From Phytopythium helicoides (Eukaryota > Oomycota > Peronosporomycetes > Pythiales > Pythiaceae): 64,000 nucleotides of DNA. The stretch lies in contig JANFNE010000025.1 of assembly GCA_024867545.1 (NCBI GenBank), positions 248,001-312,000 of the forward strand, written 5' to 3'. A program made the position numbers and the translations under genes. This document shows positions 23,625 through 34,181 of the stretch, piece by piece. The notes below the pieces were generated by a model. That model was not told the DNA's origin. It worked only from the letters and a program-made list of their open reading frames with translations, and did not search any database. The number at the start of each line of letters is the position of its first letter. The first letter of the stretch is position 1.

Positions 23625-25610
23625 CTAAATGCTCACAGTCAGTTGCTCGAGCTCGTTGAGAGCGTCGCGCATGAATGCATTGCATCTCGTTACTTGCTCG
23701 ACGTACTCGCGCGCATTAGGGATAGAGTAGGAGAAATCACGCATAAGCCACTGGAATATTTCCACCCTTTCAAAATCACAAGCGTGATTAATGCAACGTA
23801 TGTCGCATGGGAAGCGGCCATCCTTTGCGAGCATCATTGCGATATCCAGCTTGGACAACATAACTGCATAAAGCATAAAGTCGGAACTGAACCGGTATTC
23901 TGGAAGCTGATTTAGCAACCAGCACACATACTCTTTAGAGCTCTTGTCGATGGCCCATTGCAGCTCTCTCTCTGCTTGAAACATGGTCATGATTCCACCG
24001 TGGAACTTTAACTCAATTTGGTACTTGAGCTCAGTGTCGTTTGAAACTTGTAGTTGAGGGTCCTCTTTGATTATGCGTCGGTACAGCCATCGTATGATAT
24101 CATACCGACGATTCTGCAATGCGTTATGAAGCGCAGTATCTGCGCATCCTTCACTTCGATTCTCGTACAACCATTTCACCATCTGCAAATGACCTTTTGC
24201 AGCAGCTTTGTTCATTGCTTCAAAAGTACACCCTTCACTTCGATTCTCGTGCAACCATTTTACCACTTTGAGATGTCCGTTTTGTGCAGCCCAATTCATG
24301 GCATTCGTGGTACATCCTTCTGTCCGATTCTCATGGAGAAACTCGACGATCGCGAGATGTCCATATCCAGCAGCGAGGTCCATTGCATAAGTTGTACAAC
24401 CTTCGTGTCGATTTTTGTGCAGCCATTTGACAATTGCGTGATGACCATTTTCAGCGGCGCCGTCCATTGCTGCTGATGTGCATCCCTCATTCCGATGCTC
24501 GTGCAAAAATTTGACGACTTCGAGGTGTCCATTTGCTGCAGCGCCATCCATCGCGGCAGGAGTACATCCTTCGCTACGGTTCGTGTGAAGCCACTTGACC
24601 AGATCGAGACGTCCGTTTATGGCAGTTCTATCCATGGCAAGGGTAGTACACAACCCATTCCCTGAGATTTTGTGGATTGCTTTTATAGCTTCAAGAGAGT
24701 CGCAACGTGCGAGAACGTCGATTGCACGCGCTAAACCCTCTTTGTTGGTTAACATCAGATGTTCCAGCACCCAAGTGATGAACTCGTCGACGATTTGAGT
24801 GCCCCCACTCTCAACTCTACTGATGATTTCCGCGATGCCAGTGGAGACCTCATCAGCGAACACTGTTAAGAAGCTGTAATTATTGTAAAACCATTGGACC
24901 ATGCTAATCCTTCCGGAGCGCACTGCTGCACCCAACAACTCTTCAGTGAATTGAGCATTCGTGTGGTCCCGGATCCATTCTACCGTCGTGATCATGCCAA
25001 ACCGTATTGCTACATTTAAATCAGGCTGCACAATCGGCAAGTCAAGGGAGTGGAGCCAGTCGACCCGGTCAACCAGCTTCCAACTCACAGTATTCTTCAT
25101 CAGTTTTTTCTTCGTTTGGTAGTCGATTGGAACAATGTTCTCGTGGACCCATTTGAGCGTCTCCAAATTGACGCGTGTCTCCAGTGTATCTTGCATCCTC
25201 ATAGACGAATCCCAGACCACACGCTCCTGGTGATTTGTATAAAGCCACTGCAAAATCTCGAGTCGAGAATACTTCACTGCTGTTAGGACAGGCTTTCGGA
25301 CCCTCCCCTCGGGCAAATACTCCTCCACGATCCACTTCACAACTTCCAAGTTCCCCTTCTCAATAGCCTTCTCAAGACACAGCGTAAAATGCCAGCGCTT
25401 CAGCAACGGATCCATATCGGGGTCTTCTCGAGCTGCAATTCTCTCCAACAGCCTCACCACACCATCAGGACACTTCTCGCACGCAGATGGCAGCGTCCAC
25501 AGTACACTCGCGTCCAGGAAGTCGGTCACAATGGACTCAACGCCACCCAAACCTCCAATCTCTCGACACACCGCTGCGACGCTCGTCAGAATCGCCAGCT
25601 TCTCCTCCAT
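23625..25610 (-). CDS. ANK-C: ankyrin-like 28-residue-repeat protein
   Basis: Intact intronless frame of 661 residues, with the same plan as ANK-B: conserved N-terminal ~95 residues starting MEEKLAILTSVAAVCREIGG, divergent helical repeats, about six 28-residue repeats (for example NGHLEVVKFLHEHRNEGC, NGHHAIVKWLHKNRHEGC), a degenerate last repeat and a C-terminal region with EYRFSSDF and LDIAMMLAKDGRFP. The repeats are closest to those of ANK-E, with an HHAIVKWLHKNR unit in the same register. The first ~120 codons are almost identical to ANK-B. Function is unknown, with protein binding inferred. No targeting signal is seen. Confidence 0.88.
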   Translation of the reverse strand: MEEKLAILTSVAAVCREIGGLGGVESIVTDFLDASVLWTLPSACEKCPDGVVRLLERIAAREDPDMDPLLKRWHFTLCLEKAIEKGNLEVVKWIVEEYLPEGRVRKPVLTAVKYSRLEILQWLYTNHQERVVWDSSMRMQDTLETRVNLETLKWVHENIVPIDYQTKKKLMKNTVSWKLVDRVDWLHSLDLPIVQPDLNVAIRFGMITTVEWIRDHTNAQFTEELLGAAVRSGRISMVQWFYNNYSFLTVFADEVSTGIAEIISRVESGGTQIVDEFITWVLEHLMLTNKEGLARAIDVLARCDSLEAIKAIHKISGNGLCTTLAMDRTAINGRLDLVKWLHTNRSEGCTPAAMDGAAANGHLEVVKFLHEHRNEGCTSAAMDGAAENGHHAIVKWLHKNRHEGCTTYAMDLAAGYGHLAIVEFLHENRTEGCTTNAMNWAAQNGHLKVVKWLHENRSEGCTFEAMNKAAAKGHLQMVKWLYENRSEGCADTALHNALQNRRYDIIRWLYRRIIKEDPQLQVSNDTELKYQIELKFHGGIMTMFQAERELQWAIDKSSKEYVCWLLNQLPEYRFSSDFMLYAVMLSKLDIAMMLAKDGRFPCDIRCINHACDFERVEIFQWLMRDFSYSIPNAREYVEQVTRCNAFMRDALNELEQLTVSI

Positions 25611-26045
25611 CTCTTCGTTGGCAACAATCCACGAGAAAACTCAGAGTGGAGAGGAGGTGAAGAGCTAGTTGTGACAATTGCCTTTTCTAGTACATTTTCT
25701 ACTAATTCCGACGGCATAGTGCAAGATAAAACTATATGAACTAACCTGATCGACAGGATTGAGGTGGCAATCGCTCGTGGTGCATGACGATGGCCTCGTC
25801 CTGAAGGCACCAGCGCCAACAAGGCAATTATTTATTTATCCCTCCAACCTCCCAACTCCCAACTGTAGCACGCGCCAGTCACGCCATCTCCTTCTCCACA
25901 TCTTTGTCAGCATGCCACGAGAAAACTGAAAGTGGCAGCAGGTCTCCACTACTTCACAACCCGTTTCCGTCGGAACTCATTTCTTCGGATTTCTCTACAC
26001 TTTGTAGCGATGCAAACGTCGATTTCACCAACACCTCCAGCTCAG
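23625..26045 (-). repeat. Tandem direct duplication, unit 2 (ANK-C and upstream DNA)
   Basis: Partner of 20705..23245. Similarity is strongest over the first ~370 bp of coding sequence and the upstream flank, and patchy in the middle of the gene, consistent with later exchange with other paralogues. Confidence 0.8.
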
Positions 26046-26394
26046 CAAGAGATTTCACCAAGCCAACCGCATCCAATCCACCAACGCACCTCCCGGCAGC
26101 ACTCCAATCACCAATTGAACTTTCTCGTCAATCGTTTCCGCAGCATCCGTTTCCGTCAAGTTCAATTCAAAAGATCGGTTTGTTGCCGAACCTGAAACCT
26201 GACGCGCCGACGTCATCAAAAGGCAACGTTGAAGTTCGCCCATACAAACTCCAAGATCTACTCACCCCGCGTCCTTTCCAGCCCAAGCGCATGATCACTT
26301 GGAGAAAGGCGGCGGAAACCCTCGACGTCAAGCGCCAAGGCTCGCTCCATCTCGCGACGTCCACAGCGCCTGAAGCGGCCGACGAGCGTTGGAG
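25611..26394. promoter_or_regulatory. Divergent region between ANK-C and the SDP1-like lipase
   Basis: The ANK-C side (to ~26045) is the duplicated promoter flank, including CTCGTGGATTGTTG just upstream of the ATG, shared with ANK-D. The lipase side is unique and AC-rich, without an obvious gene. Short open frames here have no support. Confidence 0.5.
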
Positions 26395-28767
26395 ATGGGC
26401 GCGAGCGCGTCCAAGGCGTTGGCTTCGCCTGCAGGTGGCGGCGGCGTCGCCCTCGCCGTGCGCTCGGGGCTGCACCTGTGGCTGCGCTTTTTGATTTACG
26501 TGACGGGGCTGGGCGGCCATGAGGCGCTGCTGCGGCAGCTGGCGACGCAGCTGCGCCACCGACCGGCGCCGGGAGCAGTGCAGCGCCCCGCGTTCTACCA
26601 CGGGGTCACCATGACGCTCGTGGACCTCTGGCTGCGCACGCTGCGCGTCGTGCTCGTGCCCGACGTGTTTGCGCGGTATCTGTGCGCGACTTTTCTGCTG
26701 CACGTGTTCTACGAGCTCAGCGCGACGTCCCGCGGGGCCATCGCAAATGTGCTGCTGCGGCTCACGACGGCAGGGAGGAGACGCTGCGGCTGAGGAGGCA
26801 GCTGGAGAACGCCAACACGTTCCAGGAGCGACAGTCGATTGCAGGAGAACTCGACAAGATTGAAGGCAAGGACAAGTGGAGGGATGACCCAGCTTCAGGA
26901 CTGTTTCTATATGAACGCGTCATGAACAAAACTCAGATGTACAAGGTGCGAAGTAATGATTTCTTTCACGCATCGTAGGATACCTGCTCACACTTCACTT
27001 GTGCACGGAATACAGCACTTGCTGTTGCAGGACGACATCATGGAAGTCATGTTCTCGCTCCGAGCGGGTCTATTGCGCAAGCACTGGGGACTTGGGCATC
27101 CGAAGCTCTACTCAATTAGCCACGGTAAGGACATCGCTGTTTGTGAACACTCATTCTGTGGATATTGACTTACACATTACATTATTGGCGATTTCGTTCA
27201 GTCGGCACTAAACATGTCATCGACGAGTACTTGGACACGATCGTGCAGTGCATGAATGCTGTGCTTCGCGCATCTGGCACCGACGACCAAACGAAGGAAG
27301 AGCTCTCGACTGACAATAAGCTTTCGTTTTTCAGCGAAACACGGCACGCTTTTGGACGCTCTGCGCTTTTGCTTTCGGGTGGCGGTGCACTCGGATTCTA
27401 TCATACCGGCGTACTGAAAGCACTGTGCGAGCACAACTTGCTGCCGAACGTGATTGCGGGGTCGTCAGCAGGATCCATTTGCGCGGGTGCTGTTGGAGTG
27501 CGCACTGATGAAGAAATTGCAGACTTTCTGGCTGGTGAACTAGAGAACATGAACTTTTTGGGAATGAACATCACGCAGAAAGACCTTCAAGACTATACTC
27601 CTGGGTTTGTTCCCCCACTGAAGCGGGTCATGCCATCTTCCAGTTTTTCTCTGCTGCGCGATGCCCTTGTTATCTTCAATAGATTCTTGGATAAGCGATA
27701 CGTTCTCGACTCCAATATTTTGAGAGATGCGCTGCGCAACTTGATGGGAGACTACACGTTTCGGGAGGCATACGACAGAACTGGCCGGATTATCAACATC
27801 ACAGTCACACCAATGAAGACTGAGGATTACCCCCATCTTCTCAACTACTTGACGGCACCGAATGTTGTCATATGGTCGGCGTCTCTTGCATCCTGCGCAA
27901 TCCCGAATGTGTTTCGCCCAGTTGAGCTACTCGCAAAAGATACAGAAGGAAACCTTGTGCCGTACCACCGTGAAGGGCTCAAGTGGAGTGATGGCAGTTT
28001 GGAATGCGATCTACCAATGGAACGGCTGTCAGAGCTGTTCAACGTGAATCACTTCATCGTGAGCCAAGTAAATATTCATTACAAGTTTGTATCAGGACAT
28101 TCTGCATTTGGAAGTGGGCAGACAGGCAGTCTCATGAGCTTCTTCAAAAAGCAAATGAAGGCTTACATCAAAAACATTGCCGAGTTTGGGCTCAACACAA
28201 GCGCACTAAAGCTGCTGGATATCGGATTCATTCCTCTCTTAACCCAGAAATACGAGGGTGATATCACAATTTGCCCGACCGACAAGATCTCGTTGGCTAC
28301 TTTGTTGCGCATTTGCCTGGTAAATCCTACACGGGATTCATACCCAGACATTGTCAAAGCCTGGCGAGCGCGCGTGCTGGCCTCATATCTCTCGCATCCG
28401 AACCATGTGTCGTATTGAGTTTGCTCTCGAGCGAGCTGTTCGCTATCTGCGTGGAGAACAAGCGCTTGAGGACGAGCGGCGGAATGGCAAGAAGGCAATC
28501 GGTCGAGTACCGTCGTTCTACACATCACCGAGCTCGATGAATTTGTCAAGCTTGGACCAGTCTGGTGTGTCGAGAGGATCCAATGGTGAACGCCGAACTC
28601 GTCCAAGCAGCTTCGATCGCGCAGAACTTCCTTCATCGAATCCTCCTGGCAGCCCGACTGGCGCTGCTATCCGCCGCAACAAATCGATGAATATTGCTGG
28701 TGCTGTCATGACCATGGAGACAGCCGCTTCGTCTGGCTTCGGACACTTTACCCACGTTGATGGATAG
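26395..28767 (+). CDS. SDP1-type patatin-like triacylglycerol lipase
   Basis: Three exons: 26395..26945, 27031..27124 and 27202..28767, with 85- and 77-bp GT-AG introns. The protein starts MGASASKAL, a likely N-myristoylation signal. A hydrophobic N-terminal part and the TAG-lipase N domain (RDDPASGLFLYERVMNKTQM, RAGLLRKHWGLGHPKLY) precede a patatin domain with the oxyanion loop GGGALGFYHTGV, nucleophile elbow GSSAGS and catalytic Asp in DGSLECD. Plant SDP1 and yeast Tgl3/4/5 relatives hydrolyse triacylglycerol at lipid droplets. Two frame breaks are seen, near 26770 and near 28360 just before MCRIEFALERAV; the conserved sequence continues in the next frame each time. It ends convergent with the GBP gene. 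Confidence 0.88.
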
Positions 28768-28995
28768 ATGTCTGGACATTATACTCTAACAATCCGGCTA
28801 CGAGGTCGAGGTACGCTCTTCGTGATACTACAATTCCCCGTGTAAGTGGAGGCTAACGAACTTTTATTCGCTTTGCATTTACAGGACACATTATTTCGTG
28901 AAGTAGACGCAACAACATGTTTTGTTAGCCATTTTGTGTGTGTTTGATTGTCATTTGTGTTACCGATGCTCTATTACTTCTATTGCATCACGATC

Positions 28996-31764
28996 TCAAC
29001 TCGTGAGCGCATCGAAAAAATCAGGAGTCGGGTCTGGAGAACAGAAGATCTCGCGCTGGTAAAAGTCTGGCAGGGTCGAGATCTTGAGATACAGCTCTCC
29101 CAGCCGATCTTGCAGCAGTGTCCGCTCTTCCTGCTGCATCGCAAACTTCTCCATATCAGCTTGACGGCCCACTTCGTCGACACATGAGCGTAGTATCCGC
29201 TCAACTTCCCGCTCGTCCTCAATCGTTCCGAGCTGCTTTTCGAGCCGCAGAAGGCGACCTCGAGCTCGTCTCAATTCATCTTGAGCGTTAGCGGCATGAT
29301 CAAGGCGCTCTTTCTCTCGCTGAGCGGCCAAATCTGACAATATTGCGTTCTCATCTTCTGCTTGCTGACGCGCTGCTCGTTCCTCGTCAAGCTGCTGGTT
29401 GAGCAGCTCTCGCTCTGCGGACAGCATTTCAAGATCTAGGCGGAGTTGTTGGGTGGTATGTTTCTCTTGCTTGAGGTCACGCTGAAGCGTTGTCTTGTCC
29501 GATGTCAATTCCGCTGTGCGCTGGATCCAGTTCTCACGGTCGCTCTCGTGAGTTGCGCGAAGTGCTGCGAGCTCTTCTTCAAGCTTTTGCACGACTCGCT
29601 CGTGGTCCAATGTTCGGCGCTCCGCATCTTGATGCGCATGTTCAAGCTGAAGTTGGAGCTTGTCTCGTTGACTAGTCATATCTCGAGTCGCGTTCTCTGC
29701 TGCGTCAGCGCGTGCTGCCTCCTCGCGCTTGCCTTGTTCAAGCTCTTTGCAGGCCTCTTTTTGAGCTTCAAGTTCGTCACTGAGTTGCTGGATCCGTTCT
29801 CGATGCATCTCTAGCTTCTCCTCCAGATGGCCTTTTCGCTTTCAGCCTGGCTCAGCTCTGCGTTTTTAAGCTCTAGCGCTCGGGTGCTTTCGTTTTGCTG
29901 GCGCTCAAGCCGTTGCTCAAGCTGTGCACGATCTCCCTCCCATTCTGATCTACGAAGCGCATGCGCATCTTCCAGCGAATCCGCAAGGCTATCAACAAAT
30001 TGGACAACGTCTTCGCGAAGAAACTGGAACATGGCAGATTTCTGGGCTGGACCTTGAGCTTGCGCATCGTATTGCTTTTCAAGTGAGTCCATGACCGCAG
30101 CGAACGAGATTGGCGACGAAGATAAGTCAAACACACGCGCCTCCCAGTCCCCGCCTTTACGGAGTGGGCGATTAATGATCTCTGACTTCAATGTGGTCAG
30201 AACGGTTGCGCATTGCGCAGCCGACAAACGCTGCAACTCAGCAATTTGAACCGCGCGTGATTTTTGAACGTGCTGTTTGAGTGCCTGGAAGCTTGCTGCT
30301 CGGCTTGAGCCCTCAACGGATCGATCACGAAACAGTGTCAGCGCCTGCTCTTGGGCTCGCTTATAGTGTTGCTCATACTCTTGCTGCGATAATATCACCG
30401 GTTCCTCTCCTCCATCAGGCGTCTTGCGCGTCATAACCTCGTGCATCAGCGTGTCGAATGCGAGAATTGCCGTGTTCAGAGCCTGTTGGCAAGTGGCATC
30501 TGCTACATACTCCCACGCAGCTTTGATATCAGGAACCTGCGCCGCTCGTCATTGTCTCCGTGTAGCAACGAACGAGATGAGCAACCTGAGGGCCATCGAG
30601 AACCTTTCCAAACAAGCGCTTTGCACGAACTGAGACAGATTCGTTGCCGTGCAGGAGGCGCGCACGGATAGCAGCCATTTGATCGACAAACTCTCCACGA
30701 AGCTCACTGTCGGGTAGCTCTGAAGCATGACGCAACTTGGTCTCGTCAGTAACGGGACGCACAAGGGTCAAGCAAGCTCTGCGGGCAAAGAGGATGCGAA
30801 TTGATTCACGAATGCGATTTCGGTCCTGCTGCCGCCGACGCTGGTTGGCACCACCCGATACGGCACGAGGCTCAAGCGCCTTCTCGAGGTACTCATCTGC
30901 GCTCAAAGCTGTTCCATCGATCTGCATGTCCAGCAAGAAATCACGTAGCAGCCACACAAACGGTGGGAAGTGAGGCGCCAACGCTCTGGAAGCCTCCAAG
31001 GTATCATCGCCATCATCATCTTCGTCGTCATCGTGGTCATCGCCGTTGTCATCACCAAGCGACAAGTTCATGCCCTTCTTCAGCGTTTTCTTCTTGCTAA
31101 GTTCAGGCACCACGCCGTGACCCGTGTCAGCACTAACACACACGTGCTTGGTGAGCTCCGAGACGAGGTACAGCCTGTCAATCGCGCCCTCGTCAATCAC
31201 GCCCATCGTGTTGAACACAAAGAGCGAGCTGAGCAGCAGTCCGAGCGAGAAGATCTGCGCGTCGTAGCGCTCGTCGTTATCTGTGGCCGCCAGCCCCTCC
31301 GTGTCCATGAAGAGCACGCGCTCGCCCGCAGCGTTGCGCACCACAGGTTCTGGCGCCCACAGCCAGATGCCGCGCGTGCACGACTCGGTCGTGGGCCCAA
31401 CGCGGAATCCCCCATCGCGCGCATTGTCCGCCCTCGTCAGCTGGTTCAGGAAGAAGCTCTTGCCCGTCCTGCCACCGCCAGCGAGCCCGTCAGCGCCTCA
31501 ATCTCCACGCACTCTCGCCACCAACTGCAGCTCGCACACCTGTACTGCCCTGCGAGGCACACGATCGCCACGGGCTCATTGAGCCGCTCCAGCAGCCTGC
31601 AGAGCGGAAAGTCGGCCGCACAAAACGCCGCGAATCGCAGCCGTCAGAGCGGCTCCAAAGCCCGTTGGACCGCGAAATCGGCGGCAGACGCACCCCAAGC
31701 CCTCGTCCGCCACCTGCAGGCCGCCGGCGCCGCCCCGAACGAGGCACACGGGCGCTCCGTCCAT
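28996..31764 (-). CDS. Guanylate-binding-protein (GBP) family large GTPase
   Basis: GBPs are dynamin-like GTPases that act on membranes, best known in animal cell-autonomous immunity but present in protists and plants. The ATG at 31764 gives MDGAPVCLV, and the G1 motif GQYRTGKSFFLNQL is created by splicing a 71-bp GT-AG intron. DTEG (G3), GIWLW, an LLRDF (G4-type RD) motif and a helical middle domain follow, then a long coiled coil to the stop. A first intron of ~95 bp (about 31597..31691) is likely, but its phase does not fit exactly. Frame breaks occur near 30528 and 29820. No C-terminal CaaX box is seen. About 900 residues exceeds animal GBPs (~590) because of the longer coiled coil. Confidence 0.87.
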
Positions 31765-31942
31765 CGCCAGCCGAGCGCTTCGCGGCAGTTGAGGTGAGGA
31801 GGAGTCGGTTCACTTGTCAAGGGGAGGCGTGGGGTGGGCCCACATGACGGTGGCAGAGTGTACCCATTCGGTCTCGGCCATCGCGACGGAGATTGTGGAG
31901 CGGAGACTTTGAGTTTTCTCGTGGATTGTTGACAGCGAAGAG
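31765..31942. promoter_or_regulatory. Very short divergent promoter between GBP and ANK-D
   Basis: Only 178 bp separate the two start codons. The ANK-D side carries GAGTTTTCTCGTGGATTGTT (about 31910..31930), which is also present directly upstream of ANK-B and ANK-C. A shared or overlapping promoter is likely. Confidence 0.6.
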
Positions 31943-33904
31943 ATGGAGGAGAAGCTGGAGATACTGACGAGTGTTGCGGTGGTGGGTCGACAGATTGGAG
32001 GCTTGGGTGGCGTCGAGTCCCTTGTGACCGACTTCCTAGACGCGAGTGTACTGTGGACGATGCCAACAGCGTGCGAGAAGTGTCCTGATGGTGTGGCGAG
32101 GCTGTTGGAGAGAATTGCAGCTCGAGAAGATCCCGAGATGGATCCATTGCTGAAGCGCTGGAATTTTACGATGTGTCTTGAGAAGGCTATTGAGAAGGGC
32201 AACTTGGAAGTTGTGAAGTGGCTTGTGGAGGAGTATTTGCCTGAAGGACGGATTCGAAAGCCCATGCGCACTGCAGTGAAGAGAGGTCGGTTAGAGATTT
32301 TGCAGTGGCTGTATGCGAGTCACCAGGACCGCGTGGTCTGGGACCCGTGGATGAAGATACGCGATGATTTGTGGACATTCCACGACTTGGAGACGCTCAA
32401 ATGGGTCCATGACAACATTTTACCAGCCAATGATAATACCAAGAGGAGTTTATTGGCCAATGCTGTCCACTACAAGCACGTCGACGCCGTCGAGTGGCTC
32501 GATATCCCACTCGTACAAACTGATTTGACGATGGCATTGCTTAGTGGCAGCATTGAGATGATGGAGTGGATCCGGGACAACTCGGATGTTGAATTCACAC
32601 AACTGACATTGGACCAAGCAATGAGTTTTGGAAAAGTCAGCATAGTAGAATGGCTCAACAGTAACTTCGGATTCTCTACCGTATCGGCTGGCGCTGTCGT
32701 AAATAGTATCCTGATAGGTTCTACTATCACTCTTGGGTCTCTCGAGTGGGTACTGGATCACTTCACAATCTTCAATAAAGAAGAACTAGCGCGTGCGATC
32801 GATAAACTTGCTGTCCACGGCCGTCTCGAACATGTGAAGAAGATCCAAGAGGTATCCGGTAATGGCTTGTGTTCCACCAATGCGATGGATAGGGCTGCCG
32901 TAAATGGATGGCTCGATATGGTCAAGTGGCTCCACGAGAATCGAAGCGAAGGGTGCACATCAACTGCGATGAATGGTGCTGCAGGGAAAGGCCATCTTGA
33001 TGTGGTAAGATGGCTGCACGAGAACCGAAACGAAGGATGCACTGAAAGGGCGATGAACTTTGCTGCAAGAAATGGACTTCTCGAAACCATTGTTTGGCTT
33101 CATGAAAATAGAGATGAAGGCTGTACTACTCGTGCGATAGACCTTGCAGCTGCCAATGGACATCTCACAATCGTAAAGTTTCTCCACGAGAATCGGACAG
33201 AAGGATGCACTCCTACTGCCATGAACTCTGCTGCTCGAAATGGACATCTCGATGTTGTCATGTGGCTGCACGAGAATCGAAGCGAAGGCTGTACGTATGA
33301 AGCCATGAATGGTGCCGCTCAAAATGGACATTTGGAGACTGTCAAATGGCTGTACGAGAATCGAAGCGAAGGATGCATAGATTCCGCAATACATTACGCG
33401 ACGACGAGCCATCAGTATGAAGTCATGGGGTGGTTGTATCGACGCGAGATTAACGACAAGTCGTGCTCGTCGATGGAGGATTCTATTGATTCCAAGTTCC
33501 AGTATCTGACACAACGACTGAATTGGTATGAGGCAATTCAGACCGTATCCGGAGCCGAGGACGCAATTTGGAGCGCGATTGAGATGTATACGATGGTTGA
33601 AATATCTTGGTTACTGCAGCAACTTCCAGATTACCAGTTCAGTTCGAACCCCATGATGGTTGCGATACGTTCCAACAAGCTCGACATTGCAATGTTGCTG
33701 GCAAAGGATGGTCGCTTCCCAGTTGATATTAAATGCTTGTCGGAAACTAGTTGCCTTCTGCATGTGGAGGTATTCCAGTGGCTCGCGCGCGATTTGTCTG
33801 TCTCTATTCCCGAGGCACATGAGCTCATTGAGACGAAAGCGGCAGAAAACTCATTCCTACGAGATGCTCTCATCGAGCTCCAATATCTAGCAGCAAACAA
33901 TTAG
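31943..33904 (+). CDS. ANK-D: ankyrin-like 28-residue-repeat protein
   Basis: Intact intronless frame of 653 residues with the family plan: N-terminal region (RQIGGLGGVESLVTDFLDAS, then VLWT and CEKCPDGVARLLE), divergent helical repeats, about six 28-residue repeats of the NGHLDVVMWLHENRSEGC type, and a C-terminal region (DYQFSSNP, LDIAMLLAKDGRFP). It is the inverted-duplication partner of the decayed ANK-A and is followed by RSPH9 copy 2. Compared with ANK-A and ANK-B it lacks a short GIERISSLSVQGSS segment near residue 255 and has an unrelated shorter one. No targeting signal. Function unknown. Confidence 0.88.
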   Translation: MEEKLEILTSVAVVGRQIGGLGGVESLVTDFLDASVLWTMPTACEKCPDGVARLLERIAAREDPEMDPLLKRWNFTMCLEKAIEKGNLEVVKWLVEEYLPEGRIRKPMRTAVKRGRLEILQWLYASHQDRVVWDPWMKIRDDLWTFHDLETLKWVHDNILPANDNTKRSLLANAVHYKHVDAVEWLDIPLVQTDLTMALLSGSIEMMEWIRDNSDVEFTQLTLDQAMSFGKVSIVEWLNSNFGFSTVSAGAVVNSILIGSTITLGSLEWVLDHFTIFNKEELARAIDKLAVHGRLEHVKKIQEVSGNGLCSTNAMDRAAVNGWLDMVKWLHENRSEGCTSTAMNGAAGKGHLDVVRWLHENRNEGCTERAMNFAARNGLLETIVWLHENRDEGCTTRAIDLAAANGHLTIVKFLHENRTEGCTPTAMNSAARNGHLDVVMWLHENRSEGCTYEAMNGAAQNGHLETVKWLYENRSEGCIDSAIHYATTSHQYEVMGWLYRREINDKSCSSMEDSIDSKFQYLTQRLNWYEAIQTVSGAEDAIWSAIEMYTMVEISWLLQQLPDYQFSSNPMMVAIRSNKLDIAMLLAKDGRFPVDIKCLSETSCLLHVEVFQWLARDLSVSIPEAHELIETKAAENSFLRDALIELQYLAANN

Positions 33905-34181
33905 GGATCACCATGGTTGATAGTTAAGTTGACCAAACCTTCTACACAATAAATTGGCACTTCATAAGTCGCTTTGTGTTTTACTCGCCCATTCTTCAGC
34001 TTGTGAAGCCTGCTGGTGGGTCATGATGGTTGAAACTTTCGACTGGAAAAGCTGGTGCACTTCACAAGGTGCAGCGTATTGACAGATGTAGCCATGTTGG
34101 ATCTTGAAGCGACGCGACCACTCGCAGCGCATCTTCCAAGCGACAACAGCACGTGCACAACAACTTGCTGATCACATCAAG
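33905..34181. promoter_or_regulatory. ANK-D 3' flank and RSPH9 copy 2 upstream region
   Basis: Short region between the ankyrin stop and the RSPH9 start. It aligns with 8760..9221 except for the 188-bp block missing here. The last ~120 bp, including CTTCACAAGGTGCAGCGTAT, is conserved between the two arms and likely contains the RSPH9 core promoter or 5' leader. Confidence 0.5.

Noticed and set aside
20705..25610. Evenly spaced repeats that could suggest a CRISPR array
   Set aside because: The 84-bp periodicity is explained by protein-coding ankyrin-like repeats in a eukaryotic genome.
26740..26790. Possible short intron at the first SDP1-like frame break
   Set aside because: The only GT...AG span there is about 25 bp, too short; a single-base indel is simpler.
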